Of a stretch of 64,000 nucleotides of DNA, positions 49,669-59,984 are shown in pieces. Below the pieces are notes generated by a model, which was not told where the DNA came from, ran no database searches, and worked only from the letters and a program-made list of their open reading frames with translations. The position numbers and the translations under genes are program-made. Location of the stretch: NCBI GenBank assembly GCA_030841085.1, contig JAVEDP010000018.1:93291-157290 (forward strand), read 5' to 3'. The stretch's first letter is position 1; every line of letters starts with the position of its first letter. Origin of the DNA: Pyrinomonadaceae bacterium (GTDB taxonomy: Bacteria > Acidobacteriota > Blastocatellia > Pyrinomonadales > Pyrinomonadaceae).

Positions 49669-50585
49669 CATTTCAGCAGTCCCGAAAGCCAATGCATGAT
49701 GTTTAGCGCAAACTGGCGGTTATCGTTGCCGGGCACGTTCATTCCCATTTTAAAATTTTCCAAACCGGCGACCTGCGCCGAAAGCATTGCGGCCTCGCCG
49801 AGCATCACCACGCGGCCCTTGCCCAGCTTGAACGCGATGCCTTGCGCCTGACCGGCCACAGATTTCTTTTCGCCGCCCATCGCGTCGGCTTGATCGATTG
49901 CCGTGCCGGCAAGAGCCAGGATTTGAGTAGATCCTGGCGGACCTTTCAACGCCTGGCCGGTAAAAGTCTGCACGCGATTAATTCGCTCGCTTTCGTTGCG
50001 TCCCTGGGTGATGGCATGGTCCAGCAGCAGTTTGTTCTCTCGGGAAAAAATAAGCACGGTTGGATTGTTCGGCACCGAGTGTTCCGGATCGAACACAAAT
50101 CCTTTGCTCATCTCGACATCGAAACGCTTTGCGAGAATTTGCGCAGCCGCACCAAAGGGCGCGTGATCGGCAATCAGCAGCAGCGCGCCACCATTGCTAA
50201 CCCAATCACGCACCGCCTCGCATTCCGGCTCGGAAAACGCGGGCTTGTCCGCACCCTCATCATCCATTTCCTCGGCGCCGATTGCGTTGGCAATGATCAG
50301 AATCTTGTAGCTTTGCAATGACTCTCTGGTGAAAGGCTTGCGATTTGCGGCCACCTGATAACCGTCGCTGAAGATTAGATCGACAAATGGCTTGTAACGG
50401 CCAGTCGTCGTATGAAAGTTGTTATGAGCTTCGTCAAACAACACGCGCGGAAAGTTTTTTGTGTAAGCCGGGTGCTCGACGTGCGGGTTGAAGTTGGGAT
50501 CAGAAATCTGTTGAGCAAGCGCAGCGCAAGAGAGAACGACAATGAATCCGAAAATATATGAAACTAGCGCGACTTTATGAATCAT
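49668..50585 (-). CDS. Secreted DUF4350-like (GATase-fold) protein
   Basis: 305 aa with a signal peptide (YIFGFIVVLSCAALAQ). The body resembles the DUF4350 region of predicted secreted or membrane proteins: RVLFDEAHNNFHTTTGRY (nearly invariant FDEAHNNFH), YKILIIANAIGA, VRDWVSNGGALLLIADHAPFG (glutamine-amidotransferase-like loop), GKGRVVMLGEAAMLSAQV and NIMHWLSG. No catalytic Cys is evident, so probably non-enzymatic or a binding domain. Transcribed toward the VWA gene. Confidence 0.8.
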   Translation of the reverse strand: MIHKVALVSYIFGFIVVLSCAALAQQISDPNFNPHVEHPAYTKNFPRVLFDEAHNNFHTTTGRYKPFVDLIFSDGYQVAANRKPFTRESLQSYKILIIANAIGAEEMDDEGADKPAFSEPECEAVRDWVSNGGALLLIADHAPFGAAAQILAKRFDVEMSKGFVFDPEHSVPNNPTVLIFSRENKLLLDHAITQGRNESERINRVQTFTGQALKGPPGSTQILALAGTAIDQADAMGGEKKSVAGQAQGIAFKLGKGRVVMLGEAAMLSAQVAGLENFKMGMNVPGNDNRQFALNIMHWLSGLLK

Positions 50586-50670
50586 AGTTGTCCAATTTGG
50601 CGTGTAGAGATGAAACGCTTCACGAATCGTCGTGGACTTTGTTGCTAAAAGATTATTACGCTGATTTGTT

Positions 50671-50838
50671 CTGCGGCTCTGCCGCGTTCCGTGCGGTAAG
50701 GCTCTGCCTTACCGAAGATGAACATTACAATTCTTTTCGAGGCTGTGCCTCGGAAAGCATGACGGAGGCATAGCCTCACAAGTTTAGAAAACATTTGCGG
50801 TAAGGCTGAGCCTTACCGCACGGGAAGCGGCAAGCCGC
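50671..50838. repeat. Nested palindrome, GCGGTAAGGCTCTGCCTTACC family, copy 2
   Basis: Outer pair TGCGGCTCTGCCGCGTTCCG/GGAAGCGGCAAGCCGCA, next pair TGCGGTAAGGCTCTGCCTTACCG/GCGGTAAGGCTGAGCCTTACCGC, inner pair CGAGGCTGTGCCTCGG/GGAGGCATAGCCTC. Word order and nesting match copy 1 at 41507-41661. It lies between divergent genes. Confidence 0.88.
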
Positions 50839-50871
50839 AAAAAGCGAGTCGGTATAGCCGCGAGCCGAGGC

Positions 50872-52071
50872 CTAAACTTTGGCGTGTAGTTTCTCCAGTC
50901 TTTCCGCCGCAAGTTGCAGCGTTTCATCTTTCTTGCAAAAACAAAATCGCACCTGCTGTGCGCCGCGTTCGGGAACACTGTAGAAACTTGAACCGGGCAC
51001 GCAGGCGACACCAACTTCGCGTATCAGGTGTTTTGTAAACTCAATGTCGTTAGCAAATCCGAAAGCACTAATGTCGGTCATGATGTAGTAAGCGCCGTCG
51101 GGCCGAAAGGTGCCGAACCCTGCTTTCTCAAGCACCGGCAAAAGCAGATCGCGGCGCGCGCGATAATCCGCCTGCAGTCGATCATAGTATTCAGCCGGCA
51201 ACGACAACGCGTAAGCGCCCGCACTCTGCAGCGGAGCAGCCGCGCCGACAGTCAGGAAGTCATGGACTTTGCGAATCGCGCTCGTGATTTCCGGCGCGGC
51301 AATGCAATAACCCACCCGCCATCCAGTGACCGAATACGTTTTGGACATCGAGTTGACGATGACGGTGCGCTCGCGCATGCCGGGCAACTGGGCCATCGAG
51401 ATGTGCGCGATCTCGGCGCCCTCGCGCGGATAGATGATGTGTTCGTAAATCTCGTCAGTAAAACAGAGCGCATCAAATTCCTGACAAAGTCCGGCAATGA
51501 ATTCCATTTCCGCGCGCGTGAAAACTTTGCCCGTCGGATTATTGGGATTGCAAAGAATGATCGCGCGCGTTTTTGCATTGAAAACTGAACGCAGCTCTTC
51601 ACGATCAAAACTCCAGTCGGGCGCGCGCAACGGCACGTAACGCGGCGTCGCATCCGAAAGAATCGCATCGGGCGCGTAGTTTTCGTAAAACGGTTCAAAG
51701 ATGACAACTTCCTCGCCCGGATCCACGGTGGCCATCATCGCCGCGATCATCCCTTCAGTTGAGCCGCAGGTAACAGTCAGTTCTGTTTCCGGATCGACAT
51801 CGAGGCCCAGGTACCATTTCGTCTTGCGCGCAATCGCTTCACGAAAATCGCGCGCGCCCCAGGTGATTGCGTATTGATTGATGTCGTCAGCGATGGCTTG
51901 CATTGCCACGTGCTTGATGTCTTCTGGCGCCGCGAAATCAGGAAAGCCCTGCGAAAGATTTACCGCGCCATGCTTCAGCGCTTCGCGTGTCATCTCGCGA
52001 ATCACGGATTCGGTGAAGAGACTTGCTTTCTTCGAAACGCGAGAAGGCTTGGAAGTTACAGGCGTGGTCAT
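50872..52071 (-). CDS. Class I/II aminotransferase
   Basis: 399 aa PLP-dependent enzyme of the kynurenine/methionine aminotransferase (YbdL-like) branch: LSQGFPDFAAPE N-terminus, NQYAITWGARDFREAIA, TVTCGSTEGMIAAMMA, LCNPNNPTGKVF, FTDEIYEHIIY, and the PLP Lys in NSMSKTYSVTGWRVGY, then the C-terminal Arg region QQVRFCFCKKDETL. It transfers the amino group from a hydrophobic or sulphur-containing amino acid to a 2-oxo acid; the substrate is not fixed by sequence. Start MTTPVTSKP at 52071; an upstream frame extends to 52140. Confidence 0.93.
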   Translation of the reverse strand: MTTPVTSKPSRVSKKASLFTESVIREMTREALKHGAVNLSQGFPDFAAPEDIKHVAMQAIADDINQYAITWGARDFREAIARKTKWYLGLDVDPETELTVTCGSTEGMIAAMMATVDPGEEVVIFEPFYENYAPDAILSDATPRYVPLRAPDWSFDREELRSVFNAKTRAIILCNPNNPTGKVFTRAEMEFIAGLCQEFDALCFTDEIYEHIIYPREGAEIAHISMAQLPGMRERTVIVNSMSKTYSVTGWRVGYCIAAPEITSAIRKVHDFLTVGAAAPLQSAGAYALSLPAEYYDRLQADYRARRDLLLPVLEKAGFGTFRPDGAYYIMTDISAFGFANDIEFTKHLIREVGVACVPGSSFYSVPERGAQQVRFCFCKKDETLQLAAERLEKLHAKV

Positions 52072-52126
52072 GAGTTTAGGTTCTAATTTGCGGAACGACG
52101 GAGTATGTTGGTATCGACGGCGAAAC

Positions 52127-52402
52127 TCACAACTGAGCATCTTCTCTCTCGCGATAAATGCTTTCGCGGCTTATCGCTTCATCTGATAGCGGTGGGTGCT
52201 CAGGCCTTTCGGTATGTACCCATTCCAGGAATGCCGATTTCCACTCTTCCGGAGTCGCCGTCAACGCGAAACTCGCTTCGCCATTCGTCGCTTCTTTTTC
52301 CAGGACATTGAGAATATACGCCTCAACCGACAAGCCGCGCGCTTTGGCTTCAGCGACGATTCTCTTTTCAACTTCCGGTTTGAGTTCGAGGGTGACTGTC
52401 AT
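52127..52402 (-). CDS. Orphan VapB/ribbon-helix-helix-type antitoxin
   Basis: 91 aa. The N-terminus VTLELKPEVEKRIVAEAKA, RGLSVEAYILNVLEKE is a ribbon-helix-helix-like antitoxin start. The C-terminus contains EEWKSAFLEWVHTE and PPLSDEAISRESIYREREDA, a tail common in VapB-type antitoxins of environmental bacteria, usually followed by a PIN toxin. Here no toxin follows: the next gene downstream is the aminotransferase. It overlaps the upstream portion of that gene's longer frame. A lone antitoxin may be a remnant or act in trans. Confidence 0.7.
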   Translation of the reverse strand: MTVTLELKPEVEKRIVAEAKARGLSVEAYILNVLEKEATNGEASFALTATPEEWKSAFLEWVHTERPEHPPLSDEAISRESIYREREDAQL

Positions 52403-52458
52403 AACGCCATTGTAACACCGTGCTGTAAATCCCCCGCAAGTACCGAAATTGTTAAAGA

Positions 52459-54018
52459 CTACCGCATGAATTTTCGTCTTAAAGCCAAGGCAAGCAAGGC
52501 TGCTTGCAAAGGCGCAAAGATCTTCTCCAAGATGACTGCAGTTTCCCCTTTTTTGGTCGTAGGTTTCCGGTAATCGACACTCTGCAGAGTTGCGGTCGTC
52601 AAACTGTGAACTACTGCTTCACCAAAACCTAAACCACCCTGTCTGCATTCACAGCTTTTCTTTACTTGTTCATCGTTTGACGCGCAAATAGCGATTGTCA
52701 TCGCCAACGGTTTCTCCCTGGGACACGTTTGGAAGTTGGTTCGCGTGTAGAACAAAGGGAATATCATGAGAATCATTAGCAGCAACACGCCCGACGCCCA
52801 AGCCCAACTTTCGCCATAACGACTTGTAAATCGATAAAGCCCGTGAATAAAAAAATCTCCGGCCCTGAAACGACTCTTCAACTTTTCGGCTCTTTTGAAG
52901 GCATTGCCGATCCAGTTCCTGAAACTTGCCTTTTTCTCAAGCCACTCTGTATCCATTGCCATTCGGCGCAACATCGACGCCTCTTCAAAACGATTATTGG
53001 TTCCTGCATTTTCAGCTAATTGACGGCAAGCTATTGATAAGAGCCGATATCTAGCAAAGGTTGGGCAATGAGTAGCAGTGTTGGCATCTTCTAGGCTCGA
53101 CAGCTCATCCTTAGCCTTAATTTCCCTGACCTTTGCAGTTTCCCAGCGGATATTAGTAAGAACGAATCTGCGAGAGTCGGCTTCAATAAACCAATGCGGC
53201 CTCAATCTCACTGAATGAAAGGACAATTTCTCCGGAGCTTCGAGGCGTGCCTTGCGCAGACTTAAACCCGAAATGTCGCCAAAGACATCTCGTGATTCGA
53301 CACCCTCAAAATTGAGATGGCCCTTGAAAATCGCCTTATTGAAAGTCACACTAGCCTGAAAGCTACTTCCGTAAAATGAAACTTGAGAATCTTCATCGAA
53401 CTCAGCTTCATCGAAACTAACGGAAGACTCAAACGTGGCAGTATCGAACGCTGTGGCTCCGAGAAATTTCGCGGAGCCAAAATCTGCCTCATCAAGGAAT
53501 TTTACCCAGCTATTAAATCGAGTCTCGCCAGCAAAAGTTACGCGGTCGAATCTACTACGTTTGAAATGTGAACCGGTAAACCACGCCCCACTGTAAAAAG
53601 TTGCTCCAGTGAAAGTTGCCAATTCGCCGAAAAAGCATAGATGAAACTGTACGAAACCGTTAAATCGAACTTGATCGAAATAAGCGTATTTTAGACGTGA
53701 CTTGTAGAACGCCACACTAGATAGAAACGTCGCATCTTTGAAATTTAAGGGAAGGGTGAAGTTAGCATGATTAAAATCAAGCGGGACCGGAAATACTACC
53801 GCTTCAAAATGAGAATGATTATCCTTAATTCTTTTGTTAAAGAGTGCGTCGAACTCGACTTTATCTTTGTCTACTGTTGGAGCGTGGAATAAACAGTAAT
53901 CGTTATATTCAACTTTGTATTCTACGGATAGATTTTGGCAGACATCTTGACGAATGTGTTCCTTCACTATGTCCGGAAAATTCCCGACGTAACATAAACT
54001 CGTTTTGTGATTCGACAT
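52459..54018 (-). CDS. Pentapeptide-repeat protein with channel-like C-terminus
   Basis: 519 aa. The central region (about 80-260) is a pentapeptide-type repeat sheet of A(D/N/T)F-x-x units: ANFTLPLNFKDATFLSSVAF, ATFTGATFYSGAWFTGSHFK, ADFGSAKFLGATAFDTATFE. The C-terminus has two membrane helices (WASGVLLLMILMIFPLFYT and FAPLQAALLALALRRKFM) around HSLTTATLQSVDY, in the position of a potassium-channel pore loop but without a TVGYGD filter. Possibly a regulatory or non-selective channel relative. Codon use is AT-rich, pointing to acquisition. No partner gene is apparent. Confidence 0.82.
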   Translation of the reverse strand: MSNHKTSLCYVGNFPDIVKEHIRQDVCQNLSVEYKVEYNDYCLFHAPTVDKDKVEFDALFNKRIKDNHSHFEAVVFPVPLDFNHANFTLPLNFKDATFLSSVAFYKSRLKYAYFDQVRFNGFVQFHLCFFGELATFTGATFYSGAWFTGSHFKRSRFDRVTFAGETRFNSWVKFLDEADFGSAKFLGATAFDTATFESSVSFDEAEFDEDSQVSFYGSSFQASVTFNKAIFKGHLNFEGVESRDVFGDISGLSLRKARLEAPEKLSFHSVRLRPHWFIEADSRRFVLTNIRWETAKVREIKAKDELSSLEDANTATHCPTFARYRLLSIACRQLAENAGTNNRFEEASMLRRMAMDTEWLEKKASFRNWIGNAFKRAEKLKSRFRAGDFFIHGLYRFTSRYGESWAWASGVLLLMILMIFPLFYTRTNFQTCPREKPLAMTIAICASNDEQVKKSCECRQGGLGFGEAVVHSLTTATLQSVDYRKPTTKKGETAVILEKIFAPLQAALLALALRRKFMR

Positions 54019-54032
54019 TCGGTTTGGGTGTT

Positions 54033-55688
<1,656 letters not shown>

Positions 55689-55698
55689 TTCAGCAGTA

Positions 55699-55998
55699 CT
55701 AAGATGGACCAGCTCGATCAGACCAATATCCCGGCCGTCGCCTCTGATGCGCGACTGCCATTACGACTATCTCGAGCTCATCGGGACGATAGAAAATATT
55801 GAAAGGAAATTGCTGGAGAACGAATTTGCGGGTTCCATGTTCGGCCAACGGATAACCCTTAGGTGATTGTCTAATTTCGGAAACTGCATTTTCAACAGCA
55901 CGGGAGAATGCGATTGCATTCAGCGGGCTGCGTTCGTAATACCACCTATGCGCTTCGCGGGCTTCCGCACGTGCTTCAGCATGAAACCTAACTTTCAG
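55699..55998 (-). CDS. RelE/ParE-family toxin with a non-ATG start
   Basis: About 99 codons. The minus strand reads [91 protein letters not shown] and a short tail to TAG at 55699. RFHAEA, the FYR strand and the [12 protein letters not shown] end are classic RelE/ParE. No ATG, GTG or TTG exists in frame between the preceding TGA and the domain; the first usable codon is CTG at 55998, 11 bp into the antitoxin stop region, exactly where a start ATG would stand. So either CTG is used or the start was lost by mutation (ATG to CTG). Partner antitoxin is 55988-56224. Confidence 0.8.
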   Translation of the reverse strand: MKVRFHAEARAEAREAHRWYYERSPLNAIAFSRAVENAVSEIRQSPKGYPLAEHGTRKFVLQQFPFNIFYRPDELEIVVMAVAHQRRRPGYWSDRAGPS

Positions 55999-56224
55999 TG
56001 GGCTGGCTAAACAACTCCGCGCGTACTTCTTCCCATGGGATCAGCTCAACGCTACCGGCGTCAACCTCGGCAACTCGTCGCTTAATCTCTTCCGACCAGG
56101 CTGCTTCAACGTCGGCTTCGGACACGGGGTCGAGTGTCTCAATCAGTAGGCCAGCCAGAGTGGCTCGATCACGCTCTGACAGTTGCACCGCTGTTTCAAA
56201 AACTTCTTTGAGATTTCGTTCCAT
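55988..56224 (-). CDS. Addiction-module antitoxin (TIGR02574-like)
   Basis: 78 aa. The pattern KEVFETAVQLSERDRATLAGLL, IETLDPVSEADVEAAWSEEI and KRRVAEVDAGSVELIPWEEVRAEL is the typical addiction-module component that pairs with RelE/ParE toxins; the last motif (VELIPWEEVRAEL) contacts the toxin. It overlaps the toxin start by about 11 bp, so translation is coupled. The pair lies between hutU and hutH, on the same strand. Start ATGGAACGA with weak SD. Confidence 0.88.
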   Translation of the reverse strand: MERNLKEVFETAVQLSERDRATLAGLLIETLDPVSEADVEAAWSEEIKRRVAEVDAGSVELIPWEEVRAELFSQPTES

Positions 56225-56257
56225 AAGAGAGATTGTACCCCTTACGCGGTCGGTGCA

Positions 56258-57763
56258 CTAGAATAATGCCTCGAACTTTCCGGTCTGAATCTCGTCCACC
56301 ATTAGTTGAACCTCACCCGACATCGAACGGTCGTCGTTCAGCGGTTTGACCAGGCCGCGAACAATGTCGTAAGCAGATTTGACCCCACGGCCCGGTGCCA
56401 GCGGAAGCCGGTGTTCTAAACCTTCCGCGGCGGTAATCAATTCAATCGCAATCACCTGCTCCGCAAGATTCACGATGGAACGCAGCTTTGTCGCCGACGT
56501 CATTCCCATCGAGACGTGATCTTCTTTGCCGCCATCAGTCGGCACGTTGTCGGGGCTGGCGGGGTGTGCCAGAATTTTTGCTTCGCTCAACAATGCGACT
56601 GCGGTTACCTGCAGCATCATGAATCCGGAAGCAATGCCGGCATGTTTTGTTAGAAACGCAGGCAGGTCTTCATTCGCGTCGGGATTTACCAGTCGATCAA
56701 TGCGGCGTTCAGTGATGCTGATCAAATCCGTCAATGCAATAGCTGCATAGTCGAACGCAAAGCCCAGCGGCGCCCCATGAAAATTTCCGCCCGACAAAAC
56801 TTCTTCGGTCTCGGCGAAAACCAGCGGATTGTCGGTCGCACTTCCGGTTTCCGTTTCCACAACTGCGCGCGCGTACGCGAGCGTGTCGCGCACCGCGCCG
56901 TGAACCTGAGGCATGCAACGCAAACTGTAAGCGTCCTGAACGCGCGGATCGTTTTGCAGATGCGAGGCGCGAATTTCGCTTCCTTCAAGTAACTGCCGAA
57001 GATGTTTTGCGACTTCGCTTTGTCCGGCGTGCGGACGTGCTGCGTGAATGCGTTCGTCAAAAGCGACGGGCGTGCCTCGTAACGCTTCGAGCGACATGGC
57101 GCCGGCCAGGTCTGCGAGGCGCGCCAGTTGATCGGCACGCTGCAATGCCAACCCGCCGACTGCGCCCATCGCCTGCGTTCCATTCAATAGCGCCAGGCCT
57201 TCTTTCACTTGTAGTTGCAGTGGTTCTATGTCTGCTTGCTTTAAAGCGTCCGCGCTCGTCAGGCGTTCACCTTTGTAAAACGCTTCGCCCTCACCGATCG
57301 CGCACAAGGCCAGATGGGCCAGCGGCGCCAGATCGCCACTCGCGCCAACCGATCCTTTTTCCGGAATAACAGGTGTCACGCCGCGCTCGAGCATCGCTAC
57401 CAGCGTTTCAGCGGCAACCGGCCGCGCGCCACTGAGGCCACAGGCGAGCACATTCGCGCGTAACAACAGCATCGCGCGCGCTTCGGGGATGGAAAGAGGA
57501 TTGCCCAAGCCGCAAGAGTGACTGCGCACCAAATTCAGCTGCAACCTGCGCAATTCGGTGGGCTCGATACGGACATCCGACAACTTGCCGAAGCCGGTAT
57601 TGACACCATAGACAGTGCGATTTTCGGAAACGATTTTCTCGACCACGCGCCGTGATTGTTCCATGCGGCTGCGCGCGTCGTCAGAAAGTGCGACGCGCTC
57701 CTTGCCGTTCGCAACGGCGGCGATTTGTTCAAGCGTTAATTTTTGTCCGCGAAGTTGAAGCAT
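56258..57763 (-). CDS. hutH: Histidine ammonia-lyase
   Basis: 501 aa. Eliminates ammonia from L-histidine to give urocanate, step one of the pathway completed by hutU downstream. The electrophilic MIO prosthetic group arises from Ala-Ser-Gly in GSVGASGDLAPLAHLAL (about residues 142-144). Also seen: NTGFGKLSDV, LRANVLACGLSGARP, QDAYSLRCMPQVHGA, GSATDNPLVF and KEDHVSMGMTSATKL. The first residues MLQLRGQKLTLEQIAAVA fit the family start. The upstream spacer is a repeat stretch. Confidence 0.98.
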   Translation of the reverse strand: MLQLRGQKLTLEQIAAVANGKERVALSDDARSRMEQSRRVVEKIVSENRTVYGVNTGFGKLSDVRIEPTELRRLQLNLVRSHSCGLGNPLSIPEARAMLLLRANVLACGLSGARPVAAETLVAMLERGVTPVIPEKGSVGASGDLAPLAHLALCAIGEGEAFYKGERLTSADALKQADIEPLQLQVKEGLALLNGTQAMGAVGGLALQRADQLARLADLAGAMSLEALRGTPVAFDERIHAARPHAGQSEVAKHLRQLLEGSEIRASHLQNDPRVQDAYSLRCMPQVHGAVRDTLAYARAVVETETGSATDNPLVFAETEEVLSGGNFHGAPLGFAFDYAAIALTDLISITERRIDRLVNPDANEDLPAFLTKHAGIASGFMMLQVTAVALLSEAKILAHPASPDNVPTDGGKEDHVSMGMTSATKLRSIVNLAEQVIAIELITAAEGLEHRLPLAPGRGVKSAYDIVRGLVKPLNDDRSMSGEVQLMVDEIQTGKFEALF

Positions 57764-57773
57764 GCGAAAGAAG

Positions 57774-57932
57774 AATACAGGAGACAGAAGTCAGAGGTCA
57801 GAGATCAGAAATCAGAGAGCAGATGGGGGATTAGACGTCGAGAATAAGAAGCAGGGTCATGTCGTGTTTTCTGACTAATTCTGTATTCTGACTTCTGTAT
57901 TCTGACTTCTGATTTCGGACTTCTGACCTCTA
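57774..57932. repeat. Spacer with inverted AGAAGTCAGAATA words
   Basis: Left part repeats AGACAGAAGTCAGAGGTCAG and AGATCAGAAATCAGAGAGC. Right part carries TTCTGTATTCTGACTTCTGT and ATTCTGACTTCTGATTTCGG, its approximate reverse complement. The last codons of the DUF2270 gene read through it. Confidence 0.8.
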
Positions 57933-58858
57933 CTTTCCGGTGTTTCGCTGATATCGATCTTCTTGAACTCGCCAGTGGCGGTGCCGCTGCGAACACGTTG
58001 GCGTGCACGCTTGGCGCGCACGGTCGTGCGGGCTGCGCCAGTCGCGCCTCGCGTCCAGCGACTCATTGTCTTAAGCGGGCGTAAAGCAAATTGATGCTGT
58101 GGCAGAACTTCGCCGGTTGCCTCGCGCAGGCGCACGGTGCCAATCGCAAAGATAGCGATCGCTGCATTGAAAAACACGCCCACTACAAAGACGAACCATC
58201 CCGGCACAACGCCCACTGCAGCCCGCTCGATAAAGGTATTGAAGTCATGCGCCGGCGTTGGATGCAGGTAAACTTTTAGGTTCCAGCTCAGCGCCAGCAA
58301 CGCAAAGATCCAAAGGTAATTTCGGCGCAGGCGTCTGCCGACTGCCTCCCATTCGGTAATCGTGAAGTGTGGCGTAATCAAATCAGCCGCCAGATGTTCC
58401 GCCCAGGCTTCGTCGGCCGGCACTCCCTCCGGGGCCAGCATTTGCGCAAAATATCCGGTCTCAATTATGCGCACACGGCTGGACCAGATTTCGTAGTAGC
58501 GATAACGGCGTGCTTCCATCAATAAGAAAATTGCAACCAGCACCGAGTTGATAGGAATGACGAAGTGTGGATTCGTGCCAGAGCTAAAAACAAACGACAA
58601 GGTTGCGCCGGCAGTCAGTACGGCCCAGTTTGTTGTAGTGTCGAGACGATTGCGCCAGGTATTTGAACGTTGCACCTCACCGCGATAGAAATGAATCATC
58701 GCCGTGTTGAATTCCGGAGGCGCCATCCGCCGCATGTGCGTAGCCGGTGTTTGGAACACTCGTTCCGACGGCGCTACTTCGGGTGCCGGTCGCAGGCGCG
58801 GTTGCACTCGATCAGCCGACAGCGGCCCGCTTACTTTTGGCTGGGCTTCAGTGGTCAT
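57875..58858 (-). CDS. DUF2270 predicted membrane protein
   Basis: About 327 aa. Central part: TAMIHFYRGEVQRSNTWRNRLDTTTNWAV, a characteristic start of DUF2270, hydrophobic helices (VLTAGATLSFVFSS, INSVLVAIFLLMEARRYRYYE), WEAVGRRLRRNYLWIFALLALSW and VPGWFVFVVGVFFNAAIAIFA. Four helices in all; function unknown. Start ATGACCACT at 58858. Odd: the C-terminal ~18 residues (SRGQKSEIRSQNTEVRIQN) are encoded by the adjacent AGAAGTCAGA word-repeat, so the gene has been extended by repeat expansion. Confidence 0.88.
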   Translation of the reverse strand: MTTEAQPKVSGPLSADRVQPRLRPAPEVAPSERVFQTPATHMRRMAPPEFNTAMIHFYRGEVQRSNTWRNRLDTTTNWAVLTAGATLSFVFSSGTNPHFVIPINSVLVAIFLLMEARRYRYYEIWSSRVRIIETGYFAQMLAPEGVPADEAWAEHLAADLITPHFTITEWEAVGRRLRRNYLWIFALLALSWNLKVYLHPTPAHDFNTFIERAAVGVVPGWFVFVVGVFFNAAIAIFAIGTVRLREATGEVLPQHQFALRPLKTMSRWTRGATGAARTTVRAKRARQRVRSGTATGEFKKIDISETPESRGQKSEIRSQNTEVRIQN

Positions 58859-59039
58859 TAGAAAGCTCGATGACAAGACCGGAGAATGTTAGCGCGGGAG
58901 AATTCCGACTCCAAAAATAATATAACACGCTGCGAACAGGGGCTCGTAGTTGTGACCGGTCAAGTAACGCGGTTTTTGTGAAGCGAAAAGCGAATTCGCA
59001 TCAATGCTGATGCGCTGCCTTTCAGAAATAATCACTCGC

Positions 59040-59069
59040 TTGACAGTGTTTGACAGCCACACCTATAGT
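59040..59069 (+). promoter_or_regulatory. Candidate sigma70-type promoter for tadA
   Basis: TTGACA at 59040-59045 and TATAGT at 59064-59069, spacing 18 bp, followed by AAATTTTCC; the gene starts 37 bp further on. A second TTGACA at 59050 makes the -35 placement uncertain. Prediction from sequence only. Confidence 0.4.
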
Positions 59070-59105
59070 TAAATTTTCCGCTGTTTGACGCGAATTATTT
59101 CTGTT

Positions 59106-59597
59106 ATGACTGCTGTAGCGCAAAGCGAAACGGACGCGCACTGGATGCGCCAGGCTCTCGCGGCAGCGCGCGACGCGGCACAACTTGACGAAGTTCCGAT
59201 CGGCACGTGCATAGTTGTCGACGATACAATTCTTGCCGTAGCTGGAAACAGAACTCGAACCGATAACGACCCGACGGCCCATGCGGAAATGGTCGCGCTT
59301 CGAGCAGCAGCCAAAGAGGCGACCAACTATCGTTTGTCAGACGCGGTTGTATATTCAACGATTGAGCCTTGCGTGATGTGTGCCGGCGCCTTGATTCAGG
59401 CGAGAGTGCGACGGTTGGTTTATGGCGCACGCGACGAGCGAGCCGGCGCGGTGGAATCGCACTTTGGAGTTTGTGATACAGATTTCTTGAACCATCGAAT
59501 TGAAGTCAGCGCGGGCGTACTGGAAGACGAGTGCCGAGAAATGATGCAGGAGTTTTTTCGCGCGCGGCGGGTGCGAAAAGTGATGAGTGATAAGTAA
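59106..59597 (+). CDS. tadA: tRNA-specific adenosine deaminase
   Basis: 163 aa. Deaminates A34 of tRNA-Arg(ACG) to inosine. Zinc site in NDPTAHAEMVALRAA (His and catalytic Glu) and EPCVMCAGALI (two Cys). Further: VPIGTCIVVDDTILAVAGN at the start and FGVCDTDFLNHRIEVSAGVL, EDECREMMQEFF at the end. A TTG seven codons upstream is in frame; ATGACTGCT is preferred. Two tRNA-Ser genes follow directly, so it probably belongs to a tRNA-related transcription neighbourhood. Confidence 0.95.
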   Translation: MTAVAQSETDAHWMRQALAAARDAAQLDEVPIGTCIVVDDTILAVAGNRTRTDNDPTAHAEMVALRAAAKEATNYRLSDAVVYSTIEPCVMCAGALIQARVRRLVYGARDERAGAVESHFGVCDTDFLNHRIEVSAGVLEDECREMMQEFFRARRVRKVMSDK

Positions 59598-59624
59598 GGA
59601 GTGCTTAAGGACGTTGTGGTCTTT

Positions 59625-59666
59625 TACTCAGCACTCAGCACTCAGCACTCAGCACTCGGTACTTGG
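59625..59666. repeat. Tandem CAGCACT repeat
   Basis: Four direct copies of CAGCACT (CTCAGCACTCAGCACTCAGC and on) at the end of the tadA spacer. The same word, plus AGTACTGAGTG, recurs at 61548-61644 before dnaX. Perhaps prone to slippage. Confidence 0.6.
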
Positions 59667-59670
59667 TTTC

Positions 59671-59760
59671 GGAGAGGTCGCATAGTGGCTTAGTGCACCG
59701 GTCTCGAAAACCGGAGTGGGGGAAACTCCACCGTGGGTTCAAATCCCACCCTCTCCGCCA
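59671..59760 (+). tRNA. tRNA-Ser, anticodon CGA
   Basis: 90 nt with encoded CCA. Acceptor stem GGAGAGG/CCTCTCC, anticodon arm CCGGT-CTCGAAA-ACCGG (anticodon CGA), long variable arm AGTGGGGGAAACTCCA of class II type, T loop GTTCAAATC. Reads UCG serine codons. Confidence 0.95.
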
Positions 59761-59762
59761 TT

Positions 59763-59885
59763 TTGAATTTCGGATTTGGGATTTCGGATTTCGAATTTGA
59801 AGAGTAAATCGAGTTTGAGGTCGAGCGCGGCTGATTCGCCCCATTCAAATCCGAAATTCGAAATTCGAAATTCGAAATCCAAAAT
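59763..59885. repeat. Spacer with inverted TTTCGGATTTGGGATT words
   Basis: Left: TTGAATTTCGGATTTGGGAT and TTCGGATTTCGAATTTG. Right: TTCAAATCCGAAATTCGAAATTCG and CGAAATCCAAAATTC (reverse complement). The same word continues at 59985-60068 after the second tRNA. Confidence 0.75.
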
Positions 59886-59892
59886 TCTCCTG

Positions 59893-59983
<91 letters not shown>

Positions 59984-59984
59984 T

